Source: ATX-6F1 sp943369485 (GTDB taxonomy: Bacteria > Cyanobacteriota > Cyanobacteriia > PCC-6307 > Cyanobiaceae). From it: DNA of 64,000 nt. A program made the translations under genes and the position numbers. This document shows positions 33,868 to 43,197 of the stretch, piece after piece. The DNA lies in assembly GCA_943369485.1 (NCBI GenBank), contig CALRNH020000016.1, positions 1-64,000 on the forward strand, written 5' to 3'. Under the pieces are notes generated by a model that made no database searches, was not told the origin of the DNA, and saw nothing but the letters and a program-made list of their open reading frames with translations. Positions within the stretch are counted from its first letter, which is position 1. Every line of letters begins with the position of its first letter.

Positions 33868-34946
33868 GCCAGCGTCAAGCTGCCCAGCTGCCCAGCTCCA
33901 GCGGCCTGGAGTCCAGCGGGCAACGCCATAGCCAGCGCAACCGCCACCGCCAGGCCCACCGCCAGCCAAAGTCCCTCCTGCGTTCGGCTGAGCGCCAGGA
34001 TGCGCCGGACCCCCGTGGCCGATACCGGCCCCAGGCCAGCCCCCAGCACGGGTTTGCTCACCCACTGGCCGCCATAGCTGTTGGCTCCCCCTAGTTGCTG
34101 TCCGGTTGCATGGGCGTAGGCCGCCTGGGAGACCCCCGCATTCGGGGAGGGGTCGGGCGCCCCGTCCGCCCGTGCCTGACGCAGCAGCCCCAGGGGGTGC
34201 CCCTGCAGCAACCCCAGCCCCAGGGCCACCAGCCGGCAAGGCAGCCAGGTGAGTCCATCGTCGAGCCTCGCCCCGGCCGTGCCCAGCCAGCGCAGGCGGC
34301 CGCGGCGGTAGCCCAGCATCGAATCGAGGGTGCTGGCGGCCTTGAAGGCCCAGGCCAGTGCCAACGGTCCTGGCCCCCCCAGGGGCCAGAGCAGCGCCCC
34401 CAGCAGCATCCAGAACAGGGGGCCGAACAGTCCATCAACAGCGTTTTCAGCGGCGGTCTCCGCCGCCGCCCGCAGGATGTCCGGCTCAGAGAGGCCCTCC
34501 ACATCGCGGCCCACGATCCAGCCCAGGCGTTCGCGGGCCTGCTCCATCTCGCCTCTGTCCAGGGCGGTCAGCACACCCTCCACCGCCTGCTCAAGGCTGC
34601 GGCCCGCCAGGGCACTGGCCAGGGCGATCAGCAACAGCGGCAGCCCAAGAAGCGGCAGCGCCAGCGCCAGGCCTTCCACCGCCAGGCCCGCAGCGGCACT
34701 TCCCCCCACCAGCAGCAGGGTGATCAGCAGCCCCGCCAGCCGCAGGGCACCGGGCCGGTCGCCGGCCCAGGCCTCGGCCCGGCGCCGCAGGCCCGTGATC
34801 ACCCAGCCCATCACCTGCACCGGATGCAGCCAGTGGCGCGGGTCCCCCAGCAGGCGATCGAGGCCACAGGCCAGGGTGACCAGCCACCAGCTCAGCAGCC
34901 AGCTCACCGCTGCCGCCGTGACGGCGGGGTCGGGGCTGGTGGCCAT
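33861..34946 (-). CDS. cbiB: Adenosylcobinamide-phosphate synthase CbiB/CobD
   Basis: A 361-residue integral membrane protein with DRLLGDPRHWLHPVQVMGW near the N-terminus, the conserved AAAETAAENAVDGLFGPLFW in the middle and the C-terminal PSPNAGVSQAAYAHATG. It attaches the aminopropanol arm to cobyrinic acid diamide or cobyric acid in cobalamin (pseudocobalamin) synthesis. The ATG at 34944-34946 touches the stop of the upstream MFS gene (TGATG), implying coupling. A longer frame to 35384 overlaps that gene and is not conserved. Confidence 0.93.
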   Translation of the reverse strand: MATSPDPAVTAAAVSWLLSWWLVTLACGLDRLLGDPRHWLHPVQVMGWVITGLRRRAEAWAGDRPGALRLAGLLITLLLVGGSAAAGLAVEGLALALPLLGLPLLLIALASALAGRSLEQAVEGVLTALDRGEMEQARERLGWIVGRDVEGLSEPDILRAAAETAAENAVDGLFGPLFWMLLGALLWPLGGPGPLALAWAFKAASTLDSMLGYRRGRLRWLGTAGARLDDGLTWLPCRLVALGLGLLQGHPLGLLRQARADGAPDPSPNAGVSQAAYAHATGQQLGGANSYGGQWVSKPVLGAGLGPVSATGVRRILALSRTQEGLWLAVGLAVAVALAMALPAGLQAAGAGQLGSLTLAQ

Positions 34947-36013
34947 CACGCCAGCTGCGGGCTCCAGCGGCGATGGAGCAGAAGGGCGGCGAGCACGAAG
35001 GCCGCCAGAACGATCGGCAGAGCTCGCTCCAGACCCGCAGCCTGACTGAGAGCACCTATCGCCAGGGTGCCCAGCAGCCCCCCCAGGGCCCCGGAGCGCT
35101 CCAGCACCTGCCAGCGCACGGCCACCGCCCCCAACGGGGCCAGCCCGTCGATCAGGTGGCCGTCGCTGGCGGCCGCCAGCAGGCCCATCGGCAGGAACAT
35201 CAGCACCGCCCCCCACCCAGGCAGCGCCTGGGTGGCCGCCAGCAGCAGGGCGATCAGCAGATAGGGCAACCCTGGAAGCAGCCGCGGTCGCCAGGGGGTG
35301 GCCCCCAGGGTGCGACCGAGTCCGTAGGCGGTCAGCACCATGCCGAAATCGAAGCAGTTGCCGGCGCCCACCTTGCGCACCCACAGCGCCAGCAGGGCGA
35401 ACAGGCTGCCGAACAGCACCCCCTGCAGGAGGCTGCGGAGCTCGAATCCACCCTTGGACAGCGGCACCGGCGCTGGGGTCGCGGCCCCAACGCCGGTGCG
35501 ACCGGAGGCCCAGGCCAGGGGCAACAGGGGCAGCAGCAGCAGCAGGGCATTGGCGTACTGGGCGACGGCCTTGCCGATCGGGAACAGCACACCGGTGAGC
35601 AAGGTGCCGAGCAGATGACCGAGGGATCCCCCGAGGCGCAACTGCTCCATCGGCACCTGCGAGCGGCTGAGCAGGGTCTGCTGCAGGGGCAGTCGACTCA
35701 TCTGAGCGCCGAGGCCGAACAGCAGCACCGCGAGCAGCGGCCAGAGCACCGAGGGGCCGGTGACTTTCAGGCTGACCGCGAGCAGCAGCAGTGCACTGAC
35801 CAGCTGCAGGCCATACCCCTCCTTGGCCTTCAGGGGCAGGGGCAGCAGGGCCGGCAAGGCTCCGAGCGCAGGCAGCAGGCTGTTGATCAACGGGGAGGGG
35901 CTGAGCCCGCTCACCAACCAGCCGGTGGAGGCCACCGTGAGGGCCCCACCGGCCTGGGCACTGCCCCAGGCCAGGGAGGGAATCAGGCCGCCCATGGCAC
36001 CACGCAATCGCAA
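34946..36013 (-). CDS. MFS-like membrane transporter
   Basis: A 355-residue protein with about ten to eleven hydrophobic helices and MFS-like charged loops (GAQMSRLPLQQTLLSRSQVP, SGRTGVG). It begins MRLRGAMGGLIPSLAWGS. The substrate is unknown. The direct coupling to cbiB might suggest a link with corrinoid metabolism, but neighbours in cyanobacteria are often unrelated. It lies 46 bp downstream of ilvC on the same strand. Confidence 0.7.
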   Translation of the reverse strand: MRLRGAMGGLIPSLAWGSAQAGGALTVASTGWLVSGLSPSPLINSLLPALGALPALLPLPLKAKEGYGLQLVSALLLLAVSLKVTGPSVLWPLLAVLLFGLGAQMSRLPLQQTLLSRSQVPMEQLRLGGSLGHLLGTLLTGVLFPIGKAVAQYANALLLLLPLLPLAWASGRTGVGAATPAPVPLSKGGFELRSLLQGVLFGSLFALLALWVRKVGAGNCFDFGMVLTAYGLGRTLGATPWRPRLLPGLPYLLIALLLAATQALPGWGAVLMFLPMGLLAAASDGHLIDGLAPLGAVAVRWQVLERSGALGGLLGTLAIGALSQAAGLERALPIVLAAFVLAALLLHRRWSPQLA

Positions 36014-36059
36014 CCAGTTTGCCCCCGGGCGTCGATCGATGCGGCCCGTTGCGCCCTGA

Positions 36060-37055
36060 TCAGGCGGCCTTGAGCCAGCTGAACATCGCCCGCAGGCCGG
36101 TGCCCACCTTCTCGATCGGGTGCTGGCTGTCCCGCTCGCGGATGCGGGTCATCTCGGGTTTGCCGGCGTCGCATTCCGCCACGAAGTTACGGGCGAAGGT
36201 GCCGTCCTGGATGTCGGTGAGGATCCGCTTCATTTCCGCCTTGGTGTCGGCGGTGATCAGGCGAGGACCACTCACGTAGTCGCCGTATTCGGCGGTGTTG
36301 GAGATCGAATCGCGCATGGCGGTGAGACCGCCCTTGACCATCAGATCAACAATGAGTTTCACCTCGTGCAGGCACTCGAAGTAGGCCAGCTCAGGCTGGT
36401 AGCCCGCCTCCACCAGGGTTTCGAAGCCGGCCTTCACCAATTCGCTCAGGCCACCGCAGAGCACGGCCTGCTCGCCGAAGAGGTCGGTTTCGGTTTCTTC
36501 CTTGAAGTTGGTTTCCAGGATCCCGGCACGGGTGCCGCCGATCGCCTTGGCGTAGGCCATCGCCAGGGCGCGGGCGTGGCCGGAGGCGTCCTGCTCGATC
36601 GCAAACAGGGCCGGCACCCCCTGGCCGTTCTGGTACTCCCAGCGCACGGTGTGGCCCGGGCCCTTGGGGGCGATCATCACCACATCCACATCGGCGGGGG
36701 GCTGAATCAGCCCGAAGCGGATGTTGAAGCCATGGGCGAAGCTCAGCACCTTGCCGGCGCTGAGGTGGGGCGCGATCTCGGCGTCGTAGACCTTCTTCTG
36801 GAATTCATCGGGCAGCAGCACCATGATCCAGTCGGCCTTGGCGCAGGCGTCGGCCACGCTCAGCACCTCAAGGCCATCGGCCTTGGCCTTCTCGGCCGAA
36901 CGGCTGCCTTCGTAGAGGCCCACCACCACGGCCACGCCACTGTCCTTGAGGTTGAGGGCGTGGGCGTGGCCCTGGGAGCCGTAGCCGATGATCGCCACCG
37001 TCTTGCCGTTCAGCAGGCTGAGATCGGCGTCGGAGTCGTAGAAGAGCTGGGCCAT
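36060..37055 (-). CDS. ilvC: Ketol-acid reductoisomerase
   Basis: A 331-residue class I (short form) KARI. The N-terminal Rossmann motif is AIIGYGSQGHAHALNLKDSG; the metal-binding Glu/Asp residues are in ETDLFGEQAVLCGG and FECLHEVKLI. It converts acetolactate or acetohydroxybutyrate to dihydroxy acids in valine, leucine and isoleucine synthesis. The upstream gap (about 117 bp to clpP) holds its promoter. Confidence 0.97.
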   Translation of the reverse strand: MAQLFYDSDADLSLLNGKTVAIIGYGSQGHAHALNLKDSGVAVVVGLYEGSRSAEKAKADGLEVLSVADACAKADWIMVLLPDEFQKKVYDAEIAPHLSAGKVLSFAHGFNIRFGLIQPPADVDVVMIAPKGPGHTVRWEYQNGQGVPALFAIEQDASGHARALAMAYAKAIGGTRAGILETNFKEETETDLFGEQAVLCGGLSELVKAGFETLVEAGYQPELAYFECLHEVKLIVDLMVKGGLTAMRDSISNTAEYGDYVSGPRLITADTKAEMKRILTDIQDGTFARNFVAECDAGKPEMTRIRERDSQHPIEKVGTGLRAMFSWLKAA

Positions 37056-37172
37056 TCCGGGCGGCGGCAGGGGGGGCAGGGCAAGCGGAGAGCTTACGAA
37101 AGCGCCTGTTCCTGTTTCCGCGAGCCCGCCTCGGATCAGGGGACCGGGCCGCGGATCCCCACCTGGCGGGCT

Positions 37173-37775
37173 TCAGGCGTCGGTGGGGTGGGCGATCACC
37201 CGGTCGATCAGGCCGTAGTCCTTGGCTTCGGCAGCGCTGAGGAAGTAGTCACGGTCAGTGTCCTTGGTGACTTTCTCCAGGCTCTGGCCGCACATGTCAG
37301 CCAACGATTGGTTGAGCATGTCCTTCATGCGCAGGATCTCGCGCGCCTCGATCTCGATGTCGCTGGCCTGGCGCTGACTGGTGCCCCCCAGGGGCTGGTG
37401 GATCATGATCCGGCTGTGGGGCAGGGCCAGGCGTTTGCCCTTGGTGCCCGCCGCCAGCAGGAAGGCCCCCATGGAGGCCGCCAGACCGACGCAGATCGTC
37501 ACCACGTCGGATTTGACGTACTGGATCGTGTCGAAGATCGCCAGGCCGGCGGTGACCGATCCCCCCGGTGAATTGATGTACAGGTAGATGGGCTTGCTGT
37601 TGTCGTCGGAATCCAGATAGAGCATCTGGGCCACGAGACTGTTGGCGATCGAGTCGTTCACCTCGGAGCCCAGAAACAGGATCCGCTCCACCCCCAGGCG
37701 GGTGTAGATGTCGACCCAGCGCTCGTATTGGCTTCCGGGGAGGCGGTAGGGAACGCTGGGGGTGCCGATGGGCAT
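37173..37775 (-). CDS. clpP: ATP-dependent Clp protease proteolytic subunit ClpP
   Basis: A 200-residue serine protease subunit with the full triad: Ser101 in GLAASMGAF, His126 in SRIMIHQPLGG and an Asp near residue 177 (TKDTDRDYFL). In cyanobacteria a ClpP of this type forms mixed rings with the inactive ClpR encoded just upstream (50 bp gap), working with ClpC to degrade regulatory and damaged proteins. The gene pair order clpR-clpP matches the known cyanobacterial operon. Confidence 0.95.
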   Translation of the reverse strand: MPIGTPSVPYRLPGSQYERWVDIYTRLGVERILFLGSEVNDSIANSLVAQMLYLDSDDNSKPIYLYINSPGGSVTAGLAIFDTIQYVKSDVVTICVGLAASMGAFLLAAGTKGKRLALPHSRIMIHQPLGGTSQRQASDIEIEAREILRMKDMLNQSLADMCGQSLEKVTKDTDRDYFLSAAEAKDYGLIDRVIAHPTDA

Positions 37776-37825
37776 GGCGGAAGCAGGAAAAGTTGAGGGA
37801 AGCGGGGCCGGTGGTGAGGAAGGGC

Positions 37826-38497
37826 TCAGAGCCCAGGAAGCGGGGCCGGCAGGCCCTTCAGGCTTGTGAGCACGCGGTCAATGAGGCCATACTCCACGGC
37901 CTCGGCGGCGGTGAGGTAGGTCATGCGGTCGGAATCCTTGGCGAGCTGCTCGGCGCTGCGGCCGGTGTTCTCAGACAGCATCTCCAGCATCGTGCGCTTG
38001 TTGTGCAGCACCTCGGTGGCCCGGATCTGGATGTCGGTGGCCTGGCCGCGGGCGCCGGAGCGGGGCTGGTGCAGCACGATCGAGGCATGGGGCAGGGCGG
38101 CCCGATGGCCCTTGGCGCCCGCCGAGAGGATCATCGCGGCGGTGCCCATGGCCTGGCCGATGCAGATGGTGTGCACCGGGGGCTTCACGTAGCGGATCGT
38201 GTCGCAGATGGCGAAGGCCTCGGTTTCGAAGCCGATCGCATCGCCGGAGTACCAGCTGGTGCCGGTGGAGTTGATGTAGAAGAAGATCGGCTTGTCCGGG
38301 TTGTCGAACTCCAGAAAAAGCAGCTGGGCGATGATCAGCTCGGTCACATCGACGCCCATCTGCCGCTTGGCATCGTCGTCGGAGAAGAGCGGCAACCCGA
38401 GGTAGACGATTCGTTCCTTGAGCAGCAGCGAGGGCAGATCCGGCGGCGGTGTGCGCATGACGGCCGAATCGCCGTAGTAGGGGGCCGACACCGACAT
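37826..38497 (-). CDS. clpR: Inactive Clp protease subunit ClpR
   Basis: A 223-residue ClpP homologue in which the active-site Ser is Gly (ICIGQAMGTAAM instead of GxAASMG), while the His region (HASIVLHQPRSG) is kept. It has the ClpR-specific insertion and the FFYINSTGTSWYSGDAIGFE region. It is a structural partner of ClpP in the essential ClpP3/R core. The ATG at 38495-38497 is preferred; upstream in-frame sequence overlaps the PIN-TRAM gene. Confidence 0.93.
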   Translation of the reverse strand: MSVSAPYYGDSAVMRTPPPDLPSLLLKERIVYLGLPLFSDDDAKRQMGVDVTELIIAQLLFLEFDNPDKPIFFYINSTGTSWYSGDAIGFETEAFAICDTIRYVKPPVHTICIGQAMGTAAMILSAGAKGHRAALPHASIVLHQPRSGARGQATDIQIRATEVLHNKRTMLEMLSENTGRSAEQLAKDSDRMTYLTAAEAVEYGLIDRVLTSLKGLPAPLPGL

Positions 38498-38531
38498 AAA
38501 AGGGCTCACTCCAAAGCCTCTGCGCTGGAGC

Positions 38532-39614
38532 CTAGCGGGGGGGCGCGGGCTCCTGATCCCAGCGGGCGAAGACCATCCGACCCGAAGGGGTCTGCAGGGC
38601 ACCGGTGACGGTCACCGGCAGGCGCTCGCCGATCCGCCCCCGGGCCGCTTCCACCACCACCATCGTGCCGTCGTCCAGGTAGCCCACGCCCTGCTCAGCC
38701 TCCTTGCCCTCGCGCACGATCTTGAGCTGCAGGGCATCCCCCGGCCGCACCTCGGGCCGCAGGGCGATCACCAGCTCGCTCAGGTTCATCACCTTGAGGT
38801 CCTGCACCTGGGCCACCTTGGCCAGGTTGTAGTCGGCGGTCAGCAGGGTGCCGCCGGTGTCGGCGGTCAGCTTGAGCAGCTTCTCGTCGGCGCCAATGCC
38901 CTCGTAGCGGGTGGAGTTGACCACCAGCCGGCGGCCGTAGCCCTTGCGCAGGTCGGCCAGCAGGATCAGGCCCCGCCGCCCCTTGCCCCGCTTTTCGTTG
39001 TTGCTCGAATCGGCCAGGGCCTGCAGCTCATCGATCACCGCCTGGGCCACGATCACCTGGCCCTCCAGCAGCCCCGACTCCAGCAGCCCGCGGATGCGAC
39101 CGTCGATGATCACGCTGGTGTCGAGGATCTTGGCGCTGGCGGGCTGCAGCACCCCCTCAGCGATCAACAGCGCCTCGGTGCTGGACGGGTTGAACAGGCG
39201 CAGCAGGGTGCGGCCGTGCACCTCGGCGAGGTTGTAGCCCAGCACCCCGAAGAACACGTTGCTGAGCACCGCCGCCAGCGGTTTGACGAACACCACCTCC
39301 CAGGGGAGCGGCAGCAGCAGGATCGGCGCCAGCAGCAGGTTGGCCACCAGCAGCCCCAGGATCAGACCAACGGCTCGGCTCACCAGCAGGTCGGTGGGCA
39401 TGCTGCGCACCTGGGCCATCAGCCGCCGCCGCAGCTGCTGGAAGAACAGACCCGCCAGCAGAGCGACGAAGGCTCCGAACCCCGCCAGCTCCCAGCGCAG
39501 CTTGGCGAGATCGCTGACCTGAATCAACAGGTTTTCGGGAAGCAGATCGACCCCCAGCCACCCCGTGGCCGCGCCGGAGATCAGGAACAGCACCAGGATC
39601 AAGGTGTCCACCAT
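38532..39614 (-). CDS. PIN-TRAM domain membrane protein (YacL-like)
   Basis: A 360-residue protein: four hydrophobic N-terminal helices (residues about 3-130), then a PIN nuclease-like domain (ILDTSVIIDGRI, VIDELQALADSS, LLTADYNLAKVA with catalytic Asp residues) and a C-terminal TRAM RNA-binding domain (GDALQLKIVREGKEAEQGVG). The family is broadly conserved in Gram-positives and cyanobacteria, with a suspected RNase role at the membrane but no settled substrate. It is followed at 35 bp by clpR. Confidence 0.85.
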   Translation of the reverse strand: MVDTLILVLFLISGAATGWLGVDLLPENLLIQVSDLAKLRWELAGFGAFVALLAGLFFQQLRRRLMAQVRSMPTDLLVSRAVGLILGLLVANLLLAPILLLPLPWEVVFVKPLAAVLSNVFFGVLGYNLAEVHGRTLLRLFNPSSTEALLIAEGVLQPASAKILDTSVIIDGRIRGLLESGLLEGQVIVAQAVIDELQALADSSNNEKRGKGRRGLILLADLRKGYGRRLVVNSTRYEGIGADEKLLKLTADTGGTLLTADYNLAKVAQVQDLKVMNLSELVIALRPEVRPGDALQLKIVREGKEAEQGVGYLDDGTMVVVEAARGRIGERLPVTVTGALQTPSGRMVFARWDQEPAPPR

Positions 39615-39707
39615 GGCCGGCTTGCGGCAGTCCAGCGCTCAGGCAGGCAGCATGCCGGAGGATGGCCGCTTTGACTCGGCCAGGTAACCGCACCTTGGGG
39701 CCAGCCC

Positions 39708-40934
39708 TTGCTCCAGCCTCGCAGCGCCTATCTCCACATCCCTTTTTGTCACAGGCGCTGCTTCTACTGTGATTTTGCTGTGGTGCCCCTGGGGGACCAC
39801 GCTGACGGCGCCTCCTCCGGCTCGATCGCCGCCTATCTCGAACTGATCGAAGCGGAGATCGAAGGCTCCAGCGCCGGAGCGCCCCTGTCCACGGTGTACC
39901 TGGGGGGCGGCACCCCCTCGCTGCTCACCCCGGCCCAGGTGGGGCGGCTGCTGGCGGCCCTGGCGCGGCGGTTCCGGATCGCCCCGGGTGCCGAGATCAG
40001 CCTGGAGCTGGATCCCGCCAGCTTCGACCAGGGCCGCCTGGCGGGTTATCTGGCCGCTGGCGTCAATCGCGTCAGCCTCGGCGGCCAGAGCTTCGATGAC
40101 ACCGTGCTGGCACGCCTGGGCCGGCGCCATCGGCGTAGGGATCTGCTGGAGGCCGCCGGCTGGTTGCACCAGGCCCGATCAGCGGGGGCGCTGCGCAGCT
40201 GGAGCCTTGATCTGATCCAGGGGCTGCCGGAGCAGACCCTCGGCCTTTGGGGCCAGCAGCTGGAGCAGGCCCTGGCCCTGGCCCCCCCCCACCTCTCGAT
40301 CTATGACCTGACCGTCGAGCCCGGCACCGTGTTCGAGCGCCTGCAGGCCAAAGGACAATTGCCCCTGCCCGATCCTGACCAGAGCGCCGATCTGATGGAT
40401 CTGAGCGCCGAGCGGCTCAGGCGGGCCGGCTACGGCCACTACGAGATTTCCAACTACGCCCTTCCAGGCCACAGCGCGCGCCACAACCGCGTCTACTGGA
40501 GCGGTGCCGGCTGGTGGGGCTTCGGACTGGGGGCCACCTCCGCCCCCTACGGCCGGCGCCTGGCTCGCCCCCGCACCCGGGCGACCTACGCCACCTGGCT
40601 CAGGGAGCTCCAGGCCATGGCGGAGCCCCCGATCGACCTGAATCCCGCGGCGGCCGTCCCCCTGCCCTTCGATGAGCGCCTGCTGGTGGGCCTGCGCCGC
40701 CGGGAGGGGGTCGACATGGCCGAGCTCGCTGCCGAGCAGGGGCTGGGGCCCGAGGAGTTCGATCAGCTGCGCGTGCTCTGCGCGCCGTTCATCGAGCAAA
40801 ACTTGTTGCGGATCGAGGGCCCCCGCTGGCGGCTGAGCGACCCGGCCGGCCTGGCCCTCAGCAATGGGGTGTTGCGGGAGCTGCTGGCCTGGTGGGAGCA
40901 GCGGGTTGCCGCTGCTGCTCCAGCCAGCCCCTGA
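39708..40934 (+). CDS. hemW: Radical SAM heme chaperone HemW (HemN-like)
   Basis: A 408-residue radical SAM protein with the cluster-binding Cys14, Cys18 and Cys21 in PFCHRRCFYCDF, then YLGGGTPSLL, NRVSLGGQSFDD and the HemN C-terminal domain (HYEISNYALPGHSARHN). It lacks the extra Cys of true coproporphyrinogen dehydrogenase, so a heme-insertion chaperone role is more likely than HemN. Start is TTG 39708. The 3' end overlaps panB convergently by 77 bp. Confidence 0.88.
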   Translation: MLQPRSAYLHIPFCHRRCFYCDFAVVPLGDHADGASSGSIAAYLELIEAEIEGSSAGAPLSTVYLGGGTPSLLTPAQVGRLLAALARRFRIAPGAEISLELDPASFDQGRLAGYLAAGVNRVSLGGQSFDDTVLARLGRRHRRRDLLEAAGWLHQARSAGALRSWSLDLIQGLPEQTLGLWGQQLEQALALAPPHLSIYDLTVEPGTVFERLQAKGQLPLPDPDQSADLMDLSAERLRRAGYGHYEISNYALPGHSARHNRVYWSGAGWWGFGLGATSAPYGRRLARPRTRATYATWLRELQAMAEPPIDLNPAAAVPLPFDERLLVGLRRREGVDMAELAAEQGLGPEEFDQLRVLCAPFIEQNLLRIEGPRWRLSDPAGLALSNGVLRELLAWWEQRVAAAAPASP

Positions 40935-41703
40935 GGGCCTCCACCGCCAGAGCGCGGCCCGGCAGCAGGGGCGGGCAGAAGGGGGGCTGGCTGGCGGTGA
41001 GGCCAAGCAGGTCGGCGGTGACGCGCACCTGAGCGTCGCAGTCATCGCCGGCGCCGATGCCGATCACGGGGATGGAGAGCTCCTGCCGCAGGGCGCCCGC
41101 CAGGGTGCCCGGCACGTGCTCCAGCACCAGGGCGAAGCAGCCGGCGGCCTCCAGGTCGAGGGCCGCTCGGCGCAGGCGCTCCTGGCTGATCGGGTCGTTG
41201 GCCTGGCGGCGATAGCCCAGGCGATGCACCGACTGGGGAGTCAGCCCCAGGTGGCCCATCACCGGAATGCCGCTGCGCACGAGCCGGTCCACCACGGCAA
41301 CGGTTTCGCTCTCCCCCCCCTCCAGCTTCACGGCGGCGGCGGCGGTCTCCTTGAGCACCCGCCCGGCGGCCTCCACGGCCTGATCCAGGCCGCACTGATA
41401 GCTCAGAAAGGGCAGATCGCAGACCAGCAGCGGCTGCGTGGCCGACGGGGCGCCCAGGCCCCGGGCGACCGCGCGGGTGTGGTGGATCATCTCCGCGAGG
41501 GTCACCGGCAGGGTGGTGGCGTGCCCCAGCACCGTCATCGCCAGGGAGTCGCCCACCAGCACCACATCGGCGCCGGCCTCGAGCACCAGGGCGGCCGAGA
41601 GGGCGTCCCAGGCGGTCAGCACCGCGAAGCGCTGGCCGGCCTGCTTGCGCTTGATCAGTTCAGCGGGACGCAGGGGCACGGGCCAGGGGTGCGCAGGGGC
41701 CAT
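40858..41703 (-). CDS. panB: 3-methyl-2-oxobutanoate hydroxymethyltransferase
   Basis: The 281-residue TIM barrel carries the PanB signatures FAVLTAWDALSAALVLEAG, VVLVGDSLAMTVLGH, KLEGG, GIPVMGHLGLTPQS and the catalytic Glu in LVLEHVPG, then IGIGAG. It adds a hydroxymethyl group from methylene-THF to ketoisovalerate in pantothenate synthesis. ATG 41703 (MAPAHPWP) is preferred over 41718. The start lies 15 bp from the SRP RNA gene on the other strand, so its promoter probably lies inside or beyond that RNA gene. Confidence 0.93.
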   Translation of the reverse strand: MAPAHPWPVPLRPAELIKRKQAGQRFAVLTAWDALSAALVLEAGADVVLVGDSLAMTVLGHATTLPVTLAEMIHHTRAVARGLGAPSATQPLLVCDLPFLSYQCGLDQAVEAAGRVLKETAAAAVKLEGGESETVAVVDRLVRSGIPVMGHLGLTPQSVHRLGYRRQANDPISQERLRRAALDLEAAGCFALVLEHVPGTLAGALRQELSIPVIGIGAGDDCDAQVRVTADLLGLTASQPPFCPPLLPGRALAVEALRGWLEQQRQPAAPTRPAAPATPHC

Positions 41704-41718
41704 TGCTAGCATCCCCAT

Positions 41719-41812
41719 GACTCGGACCCACGCGGCTCAGACGCCCAAACCTGGTCAGACCCGGAAGGGAGCAGCCAAACGGGATGCTCGGGGCAGGCGT
41801 GGACTCCGGGTC
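41719..41812 (+). ncRNA. ffs: Signal recognition particle RNA (4.5S type)
   Basis: The central CTGGTCAGACCCGGAAGGGAG followed by CAGCC is the conserved SRP domain IV hairpin that binds Ffh. The flanks GACTCGGACCCACGC and GCGTGGACTCCGGGTC pair to close a single long hairpin of about 94 nt, the small bacterial type. It guides membrane proteins, including thylakoid proteins, to the Sec machinery. It is transcribed opposite to panB and converges on ftsZ. Confidence 0.92.
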
Positions 41813-41886
41813 ACCCATTTGCTGTGACTGGCGCGCTGGCGGTGTGATCTCAGCCCACCCGCCCAAGGCGGGGCGCCAGGCTGGTT

Positions 41887-43095
41887 TCAGCGCTCGCCCA
41901 GATCCTTTTGCCGGTTGAGCAGGAAGGCCGGGATGGTGGCGCCGCGCAGATCCGATTCGTGGCTGGTGGAACCGGAGCTGCCCAGCGATGAAACGAAGCT
42001 GCTGATGGCCGACTCCGGGCGGTAGGTGTTGCCGGCATCGAAACCCGTAGCGATCACGGTGACGTGAATCTCGCCCTCAAGGCTTTCGTCGACCACCGCG
42101 CCAACGATGATGTTGGCCTCGGGATCAACCACGTCGTAGATCACCTCGGCGGCGCTGGTCATGTCCTCGAGGGTCATGTCCTTGCCGCCGCAGACGTTGA
42201 TCACCACCCCCTTGGCGCCGTCGATGCGGGCCGCCTCCAGCAGGGGGCTGCTGATCGCCGCCTGGGCGGCCTCGGTGGCGCGGGAGCGGCCGGAGCCCAC
42301 ACCGAGGCCCAGCAGGGCGGTGCCCGCCTCGGCCATCACCGAGCGCACATCGGCGAAGTCGACGTTCACCAGGCCAGGCCTGGTGATGATGTCGCTGATG
42401 CCCTTGACGCCGCTGCGCAGCACGTCGTCGGCGGCACGGAAGGCCTCCTGCAACGGCGCACCGGCTATCGCCTCCCGCAGCCGGTCGTTGGGGATCACGA
42501 TCAGGGTGTCCACATGTTCGGCCAGGCGGGCGATGCCCTCTTCGGCCTGGCGCATGCGCTTGCGGCCCTCGAAGCTGAACGGCTTGGTGACGATCGCCAC
42601 CGTGAGGGCGCCGCATTCCTTGGCCACCTCCGCCAGGATCGGGGCGGCGCCCGTGCCGGTGCCGCCGCCCATGCCGGCGGCAATGAACACCAGATCGGCG
42701 CCCTGAAGGGTCTGGGCCAGTTCGGCGCGGGATTCCTCGGCCGCCTTCTGGCCGATCACCGGGTTGCCACCGGCGCCGAGCCCTCTGGTGAGTTTCTGAC
42801 CCAGCTGAACCCGTTGCTGGGCGGCTGACTGGATCAGGGCCTGGGCGTCGGTGTTGAGCACCCGATAACTCAGCCCCTGGAGGTCGGAGGCGATCATGCG
42901 GTTGACCGCATTGCTGCCTCCACCGCCGACGCCGATGACCTCGATCCGCGCGGATTGGCTCGGAACGATGCCGTTGCTGCTGGCGGGGCTCAGGGACATC
43001 TCGGCGGGTACCGCAAAAAGAGGGCTGGGGACGGTCGGTAGTGACTTGGGGGGCTGTTCCATGGGGCGCACCGCTCCGAAGACCACGGGCAGCAT
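41887..43095 (-). CDS. ftsZ: Cell division protein FtsZ
   Basis: A protein of 402 residues (or 391 from the ATG at 43060-43062). The N-terminal extension before IEVIGVGGGGSNAVNRM is typical of cyanobacteria. The tubulin signature GGGTGTGAAP, the T7 loop region NVDFADVRSVM and the C-terminal tail IPAFLLNRQ (binding FtsA-like/ZipN partners) are all present. FtsZ polymerises into the division ring. It follows ftsQ by about 100 bp on the same strand, as in other cyanobacteria. Confidence 0.97.
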   Translation of the reverse strand: MLPVVFGAVRPMEQPPKSLPTVPSPLFAVPAEMSLSPASSNGIVPSQSARIEVIGVGGGGSNAVNRMIASDLQGLSYRVLNTDAQALIQSAAQQRVQLGQKLTRGLGAGGNPVIGQKAAEESRAELAQTLQGADLVFIAAGMGGGTGTGAAPILAEVAKECGALTVAIVTKPFSFEGRKRMRQAEEGIARLAEHVDTLIVIPNDRLREAIAGAPLQEAFRAADDVLRSGVKGISDIITRPGLVNVDFADVRSVMAEAGTALLGLGVGSGRSRATEAAQAAISSPLLEAARIDGAKGVVINVCGGKDMTLEDMTSAAEVIYDVVDPEANIIVGAVVDESLEGEIHVTVIATGFDAGNTYRPESAISSFVSSLGSSGSTSHESDLRGATIPAFLLNRQKDLGER

Positions 43096-43197
43096 TATGT
43101 CGGTGGAAGTCCCGATGGGTCTTCGTCTCCTGATACACCTTTGCCGGATTCCTTTTAACCGGTCACGGCCCCCCGCCGCCCAGGGGGCCAGCGGCGC

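Noticed and set aside
34095..36073. Long plus-strand ORFs opposite cbiB and the MFS gene
   Set aside because: Gln/Pro-rich antisense artefacts of membrane-protein genes.
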